A stretch of DNA of 37,236 nucleotides from assembly GCF_000243095.1 (NCBI RefSeq), contig NZ_AHJE01000084.1:1-37236 (forward strand), given 5' to 3'. The DNA comes from Cupriavidus basilensis OR16 (lineage in GTDB: Bacteria; Pseudomonadota; Gammaproteobacteria; Burkholderiales; Burkholderiaceae). The notes under the pieces are model-generated. The model searched no databases and was not told the origin of the DNA. It saw only the letters and a program-made list of their open reading frames with translations. The position numbers and the translations under genes are program-made. This document shows, one piece after another, positions 24,791 through 34,575 of the stretch (positions are counted from its first letter, which is position 1; every line of letters starts with the position of its first letter).

Positions 24791-26437
24791 TCACACCGGC
24801 CAGGCACGCTCCAGGATGGCGGCGTGAGCAATGCCGTCCTGCAGCAGGCCGAACACGCGGCCCCACTGGCCGTCGAAGCGGCTGGCGGCAAAGGCATCGG
24901 CCACCTCCGCAGGCGCGTGCTCGCGCAGCAAGCGTGCCTGTACCAGCAGGATCAGCAACTGCGCATGGCGCCGCGCCAGCCATTCCGAAGCTTCGTCCTG
25001 CATGGATAGCCCGGCCACCAGCGTCGCGACCGGCTCGCGCAGCCGGGCGTCGCTCTGGCAGAACGGCGTCAGGTCGTCCAGCAGCGCCTGCATGGCCTGC
25101 GGTTCGCGGCTGATGGCGCGCATCATGTCGAGCGCCATCACGTTGCCCGAGCCCTCCCAGATGGAGATGACGGGCGTCTCGCGATAAAGGCGGCCAACCG
25201 GGCTCTCCTCCATGTAGCCGTTGCCGCCGAAGACTTCCATCGCCTCGCCGGACAGCTCGACGCTGCGCTTGGCCAGCCAGAACTTGGCGGCCGGCGTCAC
25301 GATGCGCTGGTAGGCGCGTTGCAGCGGATCCTCGTTGGCCAGGGCAAAAGCCTCGGTCAGACGCATCATCAGCTGGGTGGCGGCCTCCGACTCCAGCGCC
25401 ATGTCCGCCAGCACGTTGCGCATTAGCGGCTGCTCGACCAGGCGCTTGCCGAACACGTGGCGTTTGCTGGCGTGGTGCATCACCTGGACCAGGCACTGGC
25501 GGATCAGCCCTGCGCTGCCCATCACGCAGTTCAGCCGCGTGAAGGTGGCCATTTCGATGATGGTTGGGATGCCACGCCCTTCCTCGCCGATCATGCGGCC
25601 CCAGGCGCCCTGGAACTCGACCTCGCTGCTGGCGTTGGAGCGGTTGCCGACCTTGTCCTTCAGGCGCTGGATGTGGATCGCGTTCTTGGTGCCGTCGGGC
25701 CGGTAGCGCGGCACGTAGAAGCACGCCGGGCCGCTCTCGGTGCGTGCCACCACCAGGTGCGCATCGCACATCGGCGCGGAGAAGAACCATTTGTGGCCAG
25801 TGATCAGGTATTCGCCGCCGCGGCCTTCGCCACGCATGGGTTCGGCGCGCGTGGTGTTGGCACGCACGTCGGAACCGCCCTGCTTTTCCGTCATGCCCAT
25901 GCCGACCAGGATGGAATCCTTCTGCTCCAGCGGAATATCGCGCGCATCGTAGGTGCGTGAATACAGCTTGGGCTTGAGCGCGGCAAACAGTTCGGGTTCG
26001 CGCTGGAGCACGGGGATGCAGGCGAACGTCATGGAGTTCGGGCACTGCGAGCCGGCCTCGATCTGGCCGTGCATGGAGAACCCGGCCGCATAGGCCGCCC
26101 ACGCGCCGGGCCGCGCGTCGGAAAACGGCTGCGACACCAGATTCTGCTCGCGCAGCATCCGCATCATGCCGTGCCAGCCCGGATGGAACTCGACACGATC
26201 GATACGCCGTCCCTGGCGGTCGAAGGTGTGCAGTTCGGGCTTGAAGTGGTTGGCCTCTTCGGCCATGCGGATGGTCTCGGCTGCGCCCAGGCGTGCGCCG
26301 TAGTCGGTCAGCTCGGCTTCGTGCGCCGCACCGCCCGCGCGCCGCACGGCGTCCTGCAGCGCTACATCCGTGGTGTAGAGGTTATAGTCTTGCAGTTCCG
26401 TCACCACGTTCGTGACGTCGTGCGTGCTCCAGTCCAT
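24791..26437 (-). CDS. AidB-like acyl-CoA dehydrogenase
   Basis: This FAD enzyme of 548 residues belongs to the AidB/isovaleryl-CoA-dehydrogenase-like branch. The AidB-like N-terminus (HTFDRQGRRIDRVEFHPGWH) is followed by the flavin-site texts GMGMTEKQGGSDVRANTT and ITGHKWFFSAPMCDAHLVVART, and by EVFGGNGYMEESPVGRLYRE near the substrate site. E. coli AidB binds DNA, and many homologues are simple acyl-CoA dehydrogenases. The position before a CoA ligase and opposite a TetR gene favours metabolism here. I use the ATG at 26437 with GGAGA upstream; the longer frame from 26539 adds 34 residues without family character. It is divergent from the TetR gene, which probably represses it. Confidence 0.9.
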   Translation of the reverse strand: MDWSTHDVTNVVTELQDYNLYTTDVALQDAVRRAGGAAHEAELTDYGARLGAAETIRMAEEANHFKPELHTFDRQGRRIDRVEFHPGWHGMMRMLREQNLVSQPFSDARPGAWAAYAAGFSMHGQIEAGSQCPNSMTFACIPVLQREPELFAALKPKLYSRTYDARDIPLEQKDSILVGMGMTEKQGGSDVRANTTRAEPMRGEGRGGEYLITGHKWFFSAPMCDAHLVVARTESGPACFYVPRYRPDGTKNAIHIQRLKDKVGNRSNASSEVEFQGAWGRMIGEEGRGIPTIIEMATFTRLNCVMGSAGLIRQCLVQVMHHASKRHVFGKRLVEQPLMRNVLADMALESEAATQLMMRLTEAFALANEDPLQRAYQRIVTPAAKFWLAKRSVELSGEAMEVFGGNGYMEESPVGRLYRETPVISIWEGSGNVMALDMMRAISREPQAMQALLDDLTPFCQSDARLREPVATLVAGLSMQDEASEWLARRHAQLLILLVQARLLREHAPAEVADAFAASRFDGQWGRVFGLLQDGIAHAAILERAWPV

Positions 26438-26466
26438 TGGCGTGTCTCCGGTATCTGCCTGATGGT

Positions 26467-26499
26467 GGATCTGCGCGGGCAGCAACGCGCGCCAGATCC
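26467..26499. promoter_or_regulatory. Candidate operator between AidB-like and TetR genes
   Basis: GGATCTG (26467-26473) and CAGATCC (26493-26499) are inverted copies, with CGCG halves continuing inward imperfectly. The site lies in the 129-base divergent gap, a typical location for TetR autoregulation. Assignment to this TetR is inference. Confidence 0.4.
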
Positions 26500-26566
26500 G
26501 GCTGTGTCGTGGTCGGAGACAAGTATAAGATCGCGCCAATCCACAGGTGTTCGGGTTTTTGAAGAC

Positions 26567-27235
26567 ATGAATGACTCCCCCTCATCCACCGCCAGGACGC
26601 AGCGCCGGCGGCCGGCGCAATCCCGCTCGCGCGCCACGGCGGACGCCATCCGCGAAGCGTTCGTCCAGTTGCTGGTCGAGAAAGGCTACGAGAAGGTTTC
26701 GATCCGGCAGGTGATCGGATTAGCTGGCGTGGGCATCGGCAGTTTTTACGAATATTTCTCCAGCAAGGACGCGCTGGCGGCGGTCTGCATCCACCTGCGC
26801 GTCAAGGCCATCGCGGCGGACATGCGGGCGAGCATCGCAGCCAACCGCGCGGAGCCGTTGCCGGTGCGCGTCGACGCCCTGCTCGATGCCCAATCTGCCC
26901 CAGCGCTGGCCGAACCCGAACAGTGGGCGGCGTTGTTCCTTGTGGAACGCAAGGTGTCGGGCATCGAAGCCTTCCGGCGCATGTACGGGGAATTCATGCA
27001 GTTGTGGGTGGAGGCGCTGTCCGCCGGCCCCGGCTGGCCGAGCGGCATCCCCGCCCAACCCGCGGCGTTCGCCGCCCACGCCATGGCGTACAGCCTGGTG
27101 TCGCAAGCCCTGCTGACCACCAGCGGCCGGATCGACACCGCTGCGCTGCGGCGCATGGTCGGCCACGCGGTGCACGGCTACCTGTCAATCCACGCGCCGT
27201 ACGCCTACCGGCTGTACCGGTTCGATCCCGCCTGA
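26567..27235 (+). CDS. TetR-family transcriptional regulator
   Basis: This 222-residue protein has an N-terminal TetR helix-turn-helix at about residues 45-65 (VSIRQVIGLAGVGIGSFYEYFSSKDAL) and a helical ligand domain. A basic stretch (RTQRRRPAQSRSR) precedes the DNA-binding domain. I choose the ATG at 26567; the frame is open further upstream but only into the divergent gene. It faces the AidB-like dehydrogenase with 129 bases between starts, which suggests control of that gene and perhaps of the CoA ligase behind it. The ligand is probably an acyl-CoA, by analogy with regulators in this setting. Confidence 0.9.
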   Translation: MNDSPSSTARTQRRRPAQSRSRATADAIREAFVQLLVEKGYEKVSIRQVIGLAGVGIGSFYEYFSSKDALAAVCIHLRVKAIAADMRASIAANRAEPLPVRVDALLDAQSAPALAEPEQWAALFLVERKVSGIEAFRRMYGEFMQLWVEALSAGPGWPSGIPAQPAAFAAHAMAYSLVSQALLTTSGRIDTAALRRMVGHAVHGYLSIHAPYAYRLYRFDPA

Positions 27236-27415
27236 GACCCGCCGGCAAGCGATATCCGACAGGTTTGCTGCCAACCCTCGCCTGGAACGATTGCCTGCGT
27301 TTCAGCCTCGCGCTCGCGCCGCCACGCCGGAAAGGCCGTGTGGCGAGGAGACGCGGGGCGGATGTTGTCGCGCAGCGGCCTGATCCTGCAGTCGCAGCCA
27401 CAACCAACCTCAACC

Positions 27416-28452
27416 TCAAACCACCAAATTCCGCAATTCCTCGCCTGTGTGCCAGCGACGCAGGTTATCGAGGAAGATCCCGGCCACCCGCCCTGCATTG
27501 CCATCCGAAAAACCCGCGCTATGCGGCGTGGCAATGACGTTAGGCAACGTCCACAGCGGCGAATCCGCCGGTAGCGGCTCGTGCGCGAACACATCCAGAT
27601 AGGCACCAGCAAGGCGCCCGGCCCGCAACGCCGCGATCAGCGCAAGCTCGTCCACCACCTCGCCCCGCGACACATTCACCAATCTGGCACCCGCCGGCAG
27701 CAAAGCCAGCGCATCGGCGTCCACCAGCCCATGCGTCTGCGCGGTCAGCGGACAAGCCAGCAATAGCCAATCCGTGCGCGGCAGCACGCCCCGCACCGCA
27801 TCGAATGCCACCGTCTCATAGCCGGCACCCGCTGGCGTCGCGCTCTGCCGTACCACGATCACATTCAGCCCCAGCACCTGCAGCAGCTTGCCAAGCCATT
27901 GCCCGATCGGGCCCCAGCCCACGACGGTCGCGGTCTGCCCCGCGCCAGATCGCGCGGCAGCCCCGAGCCAATCAGCGGCGCCCAGCGGCGCTCGCGCTGC
28001 GCCGCCAGCATCTGCGGGAAATGCCGCGCGAGCGCAAGCACACCCGCCAACGCGGTCTGCGCCACCACGCCCGCGTTGGCACCGGAGGAAGTCGTCACCG
28101 CCACGCCGCGCGCGCGCAGTTCGCCAAACACGGCGCGGTCCGCGCCGGCCGAGTGCGTATGCGCCCAGCGCAGCCCGGGGCTTGCCAGCATGGCATCGTA
28201 GAAGCGCCGGGTGGCGGGCAAGATTTCATGTTTGGTGGACAGCCCCGTGACATCGCGCGAGACAAAGGCGATGTCGGCGTCCAGCCCGGGGGCGTCGTTC
28301 TGCCCCTGCCGCGACGGCACCATCACTGGCACGAAAGCCCCGCCAAGCGCCTCGCCAATCGGCGTGCCGTACTGTTGCAGGGCTTGCTCCGACAGCAGGA
28401 TGCGCAAGGGTTGCGCGGCTGCGGGCTGGTTCGTATTCACACGCATGTTCAT
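27416..28452 (-). pseudogene. D-isomer-type 2-hydroxyacid dehydrogenase, frameshifted
   Basis: The N-terminal catalytic half (from MNMRVNTNQ to PLIGSGLPRDL) and the NAD-binding half (from GQTATVVGWGPIGQWLGKLL on) lie in different frames. The shift is at 27941-27945, where GCGCG precedes GGGCAG on the coding strand; a 2-bp CG expansion would account for it exactly. Catalytic residues occur in NVSRGEVVD (Arg), DVFAHEPLP (Glu) and TPHSAGF (His), and the C-terminus is complete. Repaired, it would have about 345 residues and would interconvert a 2-keto acid and a D-2-hydroxy acid with NAD(P)H. The start ATG overlaps the stop of the preceding Bug remnant (ATGA), so the two were translationally coupled. 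As it stands, only the N-terminal half is made. Confidence 0.85.
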
Positions 28453-29013
28453 TCCAGGGAAGCACCCGAGTCACGCACCACGACTTTCCATTTGGCGTAT
28501 TCCTTTTGCGTGAACTTGCCAAACTGCTCCGGCGAGCCACCCACGGGATCCGCCCCTTCCCGCACCATCTGCGCCTGCAGCGACGGCAGCGCTTCGTTGA
28601 CCGCCTGATTGACCTTGCTGATCACCGCCTGCGGCGTGCCCTTGGGCGCGAACACGCCAAACCAGGACCCCGCCTCGAAGCCGGGGAAGCCCTTTTCCGC
28701 AACCGTGGGCACGTCCGGCAGCGATTGCGAGCGGCGCGCGCTGCTGACCGCCAGCGCGCGCAGCTTGCCGGCCTTGATATGGGCGATGACCGACGGGATC
28801 GTGGCAAACATGAACTGTACCCGGCCGGACAACAGATCGTTGAGCGCATCCGCCCCCTTGTACGGGATATGCGTGGCCTCGGTGCCGATGCGCTGGGTCA
28901 ACATGAAGCTGGAGAGTTGCGACGAGGTGCCTACGCCGGTCGAGCTGTAGTTCAGCTTGCCCGGATTGGCCTTGGCGTATTGGTTTTATCGTTATCGTTT
29001 TCTTGATCGCCAT
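28449..29013 (-). pseudogene. Bug/TctC-type binding protein, N-terminal half deleted
   Basis: The C-terminal half is clear: YAKANPGKLNYSS, HIPYKGADALNDLLSGRVQFM, LPDVPTVAEKGFPGFEAGSW and the final KWKVVVRDSGASLE. Upstream, an ATG at 29013 begins MAIKKTITI, which looks like the start of a signal peptide. After about ten codons it meets the C-terminal half in the wrong frame near 28982. About 140 residues, covering most of the signal peptide and the whole first lobe, are missing. This is the same kind of damage as in the Bug gene at 8902. The downstream dehydrogenase overlaps its stop codon. Confidence 0.8.
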
Positions 29014-29033
29014 CTGGCGCCACCCGTCCAGCC

Positions 29034-29303
29034 TCAGTCGCGGAAGCTCGGATCCAGCCGGTCCAGCTTGCGCAGCAGCGCGGGCCACTCCATCACGCCG
29101 TAGGGGCGGCGCGTGCCCGGCTGGTAGTTGTTCCAGGTTTCCTGCAGCACGCCGGCGCCGACCTCGCGCAGCGGCGTGTTGCACGACATCGCGCCGATCT
29201 GCGCGCGGCAGGCCAGCTCCAGCCGGTGCATCCAGTTGAAGGCTTCACCCACGGTATTGCCCACGGTGAGCGCGCCGTGATTGCGCAGGATCAGGGTGCC
29301 ATC
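29034..29303 (-). pseudogene. 3' fragment of a class II aldolase/adducin-type gene
   Basis: About 88 C-terminal residues of a class II aldolase-like protein remain, beginning at DGTLILRNHGALTVG and ending with RLDPSFRD. The HxH metal motif and everything upstream are gone. The fragment abuts the stop codon of the peptide-binding protein gene (29302-29304) and even shares bases with it, so the join is a deletion scar. It is a diverged paralogue of the intact gene at 30949, which also ends in SFRD. No start signal serves it. Confidence 0.82.
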
Positions 29304-30867
29304 ACGCCAGCCAGGCGCGGCCGATGCCATCGTTCAGGCCAATGCCGGAACTGATGGGGTTGTTGATGCGGCTGCGGTACAGCGTGGGGAAGTTGAGCTC
29401 GTGCAGCCACACCACCGGCATTTCGTCGACCAGGATCTTCTGCACCTCGACGTAGATCGCCGCGCGCTTGACGGGGTCCATCTCGCGCGCGCCAGCCTGG
29501 AACAACTCGTCGACCTTGGCGTTGCGATAGCCCTCCACATTGTTGAAGGGCGAGCCCTGCGCGATGTTGTCCGAGGTGTAGTTGCGCGCCACGCCCAGCG
29601 CCGGGTCACCGTACTGGTAGACGTAGGTGAAGGCGAGGTCGTAGTCCCACTTGTTCAGCCGCTCGCCCCAACCCGCCACGTCGGTCGGCGTCATCTCGAT
29701 CTTCACGCCGGCCTGCTGCAGGTTCTGCCGGACGATCTCGGCGGAGCGGGTCCAGGTTTCGCCGTAGGGCAGGGGCAGCAGGCGCAGGGTTTCGCCCTTG
29801 TAGCCGGATTCGCCCAGCAGCTGCTTGGCGCGGGCCAGGTCGCGCGGATACTTGGCAACGTCGGTGCTGGCGTATTTGATATGGCTGTTGAACGGGCCGG
29901 TGGCGCTCTTGGCATAGCCTTGCCATGCCACCTTGGCGATCGCGTCGCGGTCAATGGCACAAGCCAGCGCCTGGCGGAACTTGATGTTGTCCATCGGCGC
30001 CTTGCGGTTGTTGACCCACAGCCAGGAGTGCGGCGCGAAGAATTCCCAGCCCTTGGTGGTGACCTGCACGCCGGGCAGCTTGCTCAGGCGCGCCACGTCG
30101 AAGTACTCCACCGCGCCGCCTGGCACCAGGTCGACCTTGCCGGACTCGAACGCCGCGGCACGCGCCGATGCATCGGGGATCACGTGGAAGTACACGCTGT
30201 CGACCAGCGGCACATCGGGCTGGTGATACGCATCGTTGCGCACCAGCTGGATGTACGAGCCGCGCACCCACTCCTTGAACTTCAGCGGGCCGGTGCCGAT
30301 GGGCTTGGCGTTGGCCGGGTTGGTCAGGAAATCCGTACCCTCGTAGATGTGCTTGGGCACCATGGGCATGGTGCCCACCTCGAAGATGCCGAGGAAGGGG
30401 CTGAACGGGTACTTCAGCTTGAACTCCACCGTGAGCGGGTCCACCGCGCGGATGCTCTCCACCGCCGCCAGGTTGGCGCGCAGGCGGGCGTGCGTCTTGC
30501 GCAGGAACACATCGGCGGAGAACACCACGTCGGCCGCAGAAAACGGCTTGCCGTCATGCCAGGTGACCTTGGGCTTGAGCTTGAAGGTGTACACGGTGCC
30601 GGCCGGGTTCACCGTCCAGGAGGTCGCCAGCGCCGGCTGCGGCTCCAGCTTTTCGTCATAACGCAGCAGGCCCTCGTAGATGTTGCCGGAGATCAGCTGG
30701 GTGGGGCCGTTCTGGGTAATACCGATCATCAGGCCGGAGGGCTCCGGCTGCACGAGCGCGTTGATCACGCCGCCCTTTTTTCCCGCCGCGAGGACGTGGA
30801 ACGGAACGCCAGCGAGCGACAGCCCGGTGGTGGCAACACCCATTTTGATCAGTTGGCGACGATTCAT
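29302..30867 (-). CDS. ABC transporter substrate-binding protein, family 5 (peptide/opine/nickel type)
   Basis: This 521-residue periplasmic receptor has a signal with a twin-arginine motif (NRRQLIK, residues 2-8) and a hydrophobic stretch ending in HVLAAG, so Tat export is possible. Family 5 features include LEPQPALATSWTVNPAGTVYTFKLKPKVTWHDGKPF and the second-domain KFRQALACAIDRDAI. I choose the ATG at 30867 because GGAGAG lies at the right distance and the signal peptide starts there. No permease or ATPase genes follow. The space after it is occupied by an aldolase fragment joined exactly at the stop codon, so permease genes and perhaps the original last residues may have been deleted. Members of the family bind peptides, glutathione or other solutes; the ligand is unknown. 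Confidence 0.88.
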   Translation of the reverse strand: MNRRQLIKMGVATTGLSLAGVPFHVLAAGKKGGVINALVQPEPSGLMIGITQNGPTQLISGNIYEGLLRYDEKLEPQPALATSWTVNPAGTVYTFKLKPKVTWHDGKPFSAADVVFSADVFLRKTHARLRANLAAVESIRAVDPLTVEFKLKYPFSPFLGIFEVGTMPMVPKHIYEGTDFLTNPANAKPIGTGPLKFKEWVRGSYIQLVRNDAYHQPDVPLVDSVYFHVIPDASARAAAFESGKVDLVPGGAVEYFDVARLSKLPGVQVTTKGWEFFAPHSWLWVNNRKAPMDNIKFRQALACAIDRDAIAKVAWQGYAKSATGPFNSHIKYASTDVAKYPRDLARAKQLLGESGYKGETLRLLPLPYGETWTRSAEIVRQNLQQAGVKIEMTPTDVAGWGERLNKWDYDLAFTYVYQYGDPALGVARNYTSDNIAQGSPFNNVEGYRNAKVDELFQAGAREMDPVKRAAIYVEVQKILVDEMPVVWLHELNFPTLYRSRINNPISSGIGLNDGIGRAWLA

Positions 30868-30948
30868 TGCAGAACTCTCCTGGGGGCTAGGGATGGGTAA
30901 CCGGCAAAGCTGGAAATACAAGATGGAACCGATGGCGCGGGCGGGGCG

Positions 30949-31758
<810 letters not shown>

Positions 31759-31766
31759 GGTGTTTT

Positions 31767-31790
31767 CCTTGGTCCCTTGGTCCCTTGGTC
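31767..31790. repeat. 8-bp unit repeated three times at the aldolase ribosome-binding site
   Basis: CCTTGGTC occurs three times in a row (31767-31774, 31775-31782, 31783-31790). On the coding strand this gives three GACCAAGG copies ending eight bases before the aldolase ATG. Each copy offers an AAGG that can pair with 16S rRNA, so copy-number changes would alter the leader without moving the closest site. Confidence 0.85.
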
Positions 31791-31807
31791 TTTTGAATTC
31801 CTGGCGT

Positions 31808-32980
31808 TCAGTCCGAGCCGAGCGCCAGGTTGCCGGGCCGGCGTTTTTCGATATTCCACTTCAGCAGCGCCGCGCTGCGGTAGATGCCGTGCGCGAACTT
31901 GCCGTAGGGCAGTGTCAGGAACAGCGCCATCACCACGCCCAGGTGCACCGCCAGCAGCAGGGCCATGGCCGAGGTGTCGCGACAGGCCAGCAGTGCCAGC
32001 CCGGTCAGGCTGGTGAAGAACAGCAGTGCGATAAAGCCGCGATCCATCGGCTTCTGGGCCGCATCCCCGGTACGCGGGTCGCGCTTCAGGTTGAGCCAGA
32101 GCAGACCCGCCGGGCCGATCAGCAACCCAATGCCGCCGGCCGTGCCCAGCAGCACCGGCAGGCTGGTGGGCGCATACGGCGCGTGCAGGCCCAGCAGGTA
32201 GTGGTAGAGCGTGGCAACCGCCGTGGCCGCAAAGCACAGCATGAAGCCATAGAACGTGAAATGGTGGAAGCGCCGGCGCCACAGGGTGAACGCGTCGTCC
32301 GCGTTGTTGCAGCCCCGGCCATGGCCACCGTCGAGGTAGCGCAGCCGCAGCGCGTCGTGCGCCGCGCCGCCGATGGCCGGGCCGCGAGCCTCGCCTTGCA
32401 GTTCGCCGGGCGAGACCTTGCGCCAGAAGCGCGTCACGCCCGCCCCCAGCGCCAGCGCCGCGAAGCCGAACACTACGCCGAACATCGCCGCCAGCAGGTT
32501 GTGCGGGAAGATGGCGTAGAAGTTGCCGGCCAGCGGTGCGTGCAGCAGGCTGCCGCGCATGGCAAGCACCATCACCAGGAACAGCGCCAGCCCGGCTGCC
32601 AGCGCCAGCGCGGTGGCCAGACCGGCGCGGCGGTACAGGCCACCGAGGGCGGCGGGCCACGCATAGTCGGAATACGTCTGGACCCGCACCTTGGCCATGG
32701 CCTGCGGCACGTTGACCGCGAACTCGTGCGGCGGCGCGTACTGGCAGGCGTGGTAGCAAGCGCCGCAGTTGTGGCACAGGTTGGACAGGTAGTGGATATC
32801 GGCCTTGCCGAATTCCAGCCGGCGCGTCATGGCCGGAAACACGGCGCAAAAGCCTTCGCAATAGCGGCAGGCATTGCAGATCTGCATGACGCGGCCCACC
32901 TCGGCCTCGTCACCGCCAAGCGGCAGCATGCCCTGGGCCAGCGCCGCCGCTTCGCGCGTCAGCGCTTCAAGATGTTGCAT
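31808..32980 (-). CDS. tcuB: TcuB-like tricarballylate utilisation iron-sulfur membrane protein
   Basis: TcuB passes electrons from the FAD enzyme TcuA to the membrane quinone pool. The 390-residue protein has two ferredoxin-type 4Fe-4S motifs, Cys35/38/41/45 (CNACRYCEGFC) and Cys69/72/75/79 (CHNCGACYHAC). Five or six membrane helices carry histidines suitable for haem ligands (HHFTFYGFMLCFAATAVATLYHYLLG). The ATG at 32980 lies inside the end of the TcuA-like gene (14-base overlap) with AGGA upstream, so the two are translationally coupled. An alternative ATG at 33004 adds eight residues. Length agrees with known TcuB proteins (about 380). The substrate could be tricarballylate or a related tricarboxylate. 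Confidence 0.9.
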   Translation of the reverse strand: MQHLEALTREAAALAQGMLPLGGDEAEVGRVMQICNACRYCEGFCAVFPAMTRRLEFGKADIHYLSNLCHNCGACYHACQYAPPHEFAVNVPQAMAKVRVQTYSDYAWPAALGGLYRRAGLATALALAAGLALFLVMVLAMRGSLLHAPLAGNFYAIFPHNLLAAMFGVVFGFAALALGAGVTRFWRKVSPGELQGEARGPAIGGAAHDALRLRYLDGGHGRGCNNADDAFTLWRRRFHHFTFYGFMLCFAATAVATLYHYLLGLHAPYAPTSLPVLLGTAGGIGLLIGPAGLLWLNLKRDPRTGDAAQKPMDRGFIALLFFTSLTGLALLACRDTSAMALLLAVHLGVVMALFLTLPYGKFAHGIYRSAALLKWNIEKRRPGNLALGSD

Positions 32981-34394
32981 GCTGCTTTTCCTGGAATGCG
33001 TCATGACCCGGCCGCCGGAGCGCGGCTGCGGCGGCCTGGGTGCCGGCGATGCGGCCAAAGGCGGTGCCGATGGCCATGCCGACCCCGGCTGTATAGCCCT
33101 TGCCAAGCACGTTGCCGGCCATCATCTCGCCGGCCACGAACAGGTTGGCGCTGGGCTTGCCACCGAAGTGCACAGCGGCGTGCTCGTTCACCTTGAGGCC
33201 GAGGTAGGTAAAGGTGATGCCGGGCCGCAGGGCGTAGCCGAAGAACGGCGCGGTATCGATCGGGCGCGCCCAGTGGGTCTTGGCCGGGGCAATGCCCTCG
33301 GTGTGGCAATCGTCCAGCACGGTATGGTCGAAGGTGCCGACGCGGCAGGCCGCGTTGTAATCCTCGATGGTGCGCACGAAGGTAGCCTCGTCCAGGCCGA
33401 GCTGGCGCGCCAATTCCGCCAGCGTGTTGGCGCGCATGCCCGGGAACACGGGCGGCATGAAGCGGCCCACGGCCTTGGCGTCAATGATCGAATAACCGAT
33501 CTGCCCGGGCTGCTGGGCGACCAGCCGCCCCCAGATGGCGTAGCGCTTGGGCCAGAAATCCTCGCCCTCGTCGTAGAAGCGCTCGGCGTTGCGGTTGAGC
33601 ATCACGCCCAGCGAGACGCAGTCCACCCGAGTGCAGATGCCCCCGTCGTACAGCGGTGCGCGCGCGTCGATGGCCACGCAGTGCGATTGCGACGGATCGC
33701 CAATGGCATCGGCCCCGGCCTCGATCATGAACTTGAGCAGCACGCCCATATTGAAGCGCGTGCCGCGGATCAGGAAATTGTCGGCCGGCCAGTCGCCGTC
33801 GGCGTTCTGGCCCCAGGCCTCGCGCAGCCATTCGCGGTTGGACTCGAAGCCGCCCGCGGCCAGCACGCAACTGCGCGCCTCGATGCGCTCGCTGCCGATG
33901 CGGGCGGCTTTGAACCGGTCGCCATCCATCTCGATGGCGTCCACCGGCACGTTGTAGCGCACCTGCACGCCGAGCGCCTCAGCGCTGCGGAAATACGCAT
34001 TGACCAGCGCCTTGCCGCCGCCCATGAAGAAGGCATTGGTGCGCGCCACATGCAGCGCCCCGGAAAGCGGCGGCTGGAAGTGCACGCCGTGGCCGCGCAT
34101 CCAGTCGCGGCAGGTCGATGAGGCGCGGATTGCCAGCCGGGCCAGGCGTTCGTCGGTCTGGCCGCCGGTGACCTTGAGCAGGTCTTGCCAGTACTCCTCT
34201 TCGGGATAGGCTTCGATCAGCACGTCTTGTGGCGCGTCGTGCATGCAGCGCAGGTTGCGGGTGTGCTGGGAGTTGCCGCCGCGCCATTCGCGGGGCGCGG
34301 CTTCGAGCAGCAGCACGCTGGCGCCGGCTTCGCGCGCCATCAGCGCGGCGCACAGCGCGGCATTGCCGCCGCCAATGACAAGGACGTCGATCAT
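32967..34394 (-). CDS. tcuA: TcuA-like FAD-dependent tricarballylate dehydrogenase
   Basis: TcuA oxidises tricarballylate to cis-aconitate, which enters the citric acid cycle. This 475-residue flavoprotein belongs to the fumarate-reductase/KsdD-type FAD family. It shows the N-terminal dinucleotide fold VLVIGGGNAALCAALMARE, GGNSQHTRNLR near the FAD diphosphate, CVLAAGGFESNREWL, and the C-terminal flavin motif LFVAGEMMAGNVLGKGYTAGVG. There is no signal peptide, so it is cytoplasmic and faces TcuB. The ATG at 34394 is the first residue of the dinucleotide fold. A LysR gene lies upstream on the same strand with a palindromic T-N11-A site between, suggesting LysR activation. Related 3-ketosteroid or flavocytochrome reductases are less likely, because TcuB follows directly. 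Confidence 0.9.
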   Translation of the reverse strand: MIDVLVIGGGNAALCAALMAREAGASVLLLEAAPREWRGGNSQHTRNLRCMHDAPQDVLIEAYPEEEYWQDLLKVTGGQTDERLARLAIRASSTCRDWMRGHGVHFQPPLSGALHVARTNAFFMGGGKALVNAYFRSAEALGVQVRYNVPVDAIEMDGDRFKAARIGSERIEARSCVLAAGGFESNREWLREAWGQNADGDWPADNFLIRGTRFNMGVLLKFMIEAGADAIGDPSQSHCVAIDARAPLYDGGICTRVDCVSLGVMLNRNAERFYDEGEDFWPKRYAIWGRLVAQQPGQIGYSIIDAKAVGRFMPPVFPGMRANTLAELARQLGLDEATFVRTIEDYNAACRVGTFDHTVLDDCHTEGIAPAKTHWARPIDTAPFFGYALRPGITFTYLGLKVNEHAAVHFGGKPSANLFVAGEMMAGNVLGKGYTAGVGMAIGTAFGRIAGTQAAAAALRRPGHDAFQEKQHATS

Positions 34395-34542
34395 GGGTAC
34401 GCGGCTCCGGCAAGGCTCGGGCCGGTCAACGGGGACGGTTCCCGCGTTCGAATAGTGAAAAACACGATGCATGTTCCGGTGGGGACGCCCGCACTGTAGC
34501 GGCCCGCCGGCGTCCTGGTAAGCCCCCGAATCGCATGGGGGC

Positions 34543-34557
34543 ATCACGAATCGTGAT
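34543..34557. promoter_or_regulatory. Candidate LysR-type binding site before tcuA
   Basis: ATCACGAATCGTGAT is a perfect inverted repeat around a central base and contains the T-N11-A pattern of LysR boxes. It lies about 150 bases upstream of the tcuA ATG and just after the LysR stop codon, in the only gap that can hold the tcuA promoter. Confidence 0.65.
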
Positions 34558-34575
34558 ACCCCGCGCCGCCGCCCT

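Noticed and set aside
29281..30900. 539-codon plus-strand open frame
   Set aside because: It mirrors the peptide-binding protein on the other strand, has the histidine/valine/leucine-rich look of antisense GC-rich code and no motif.
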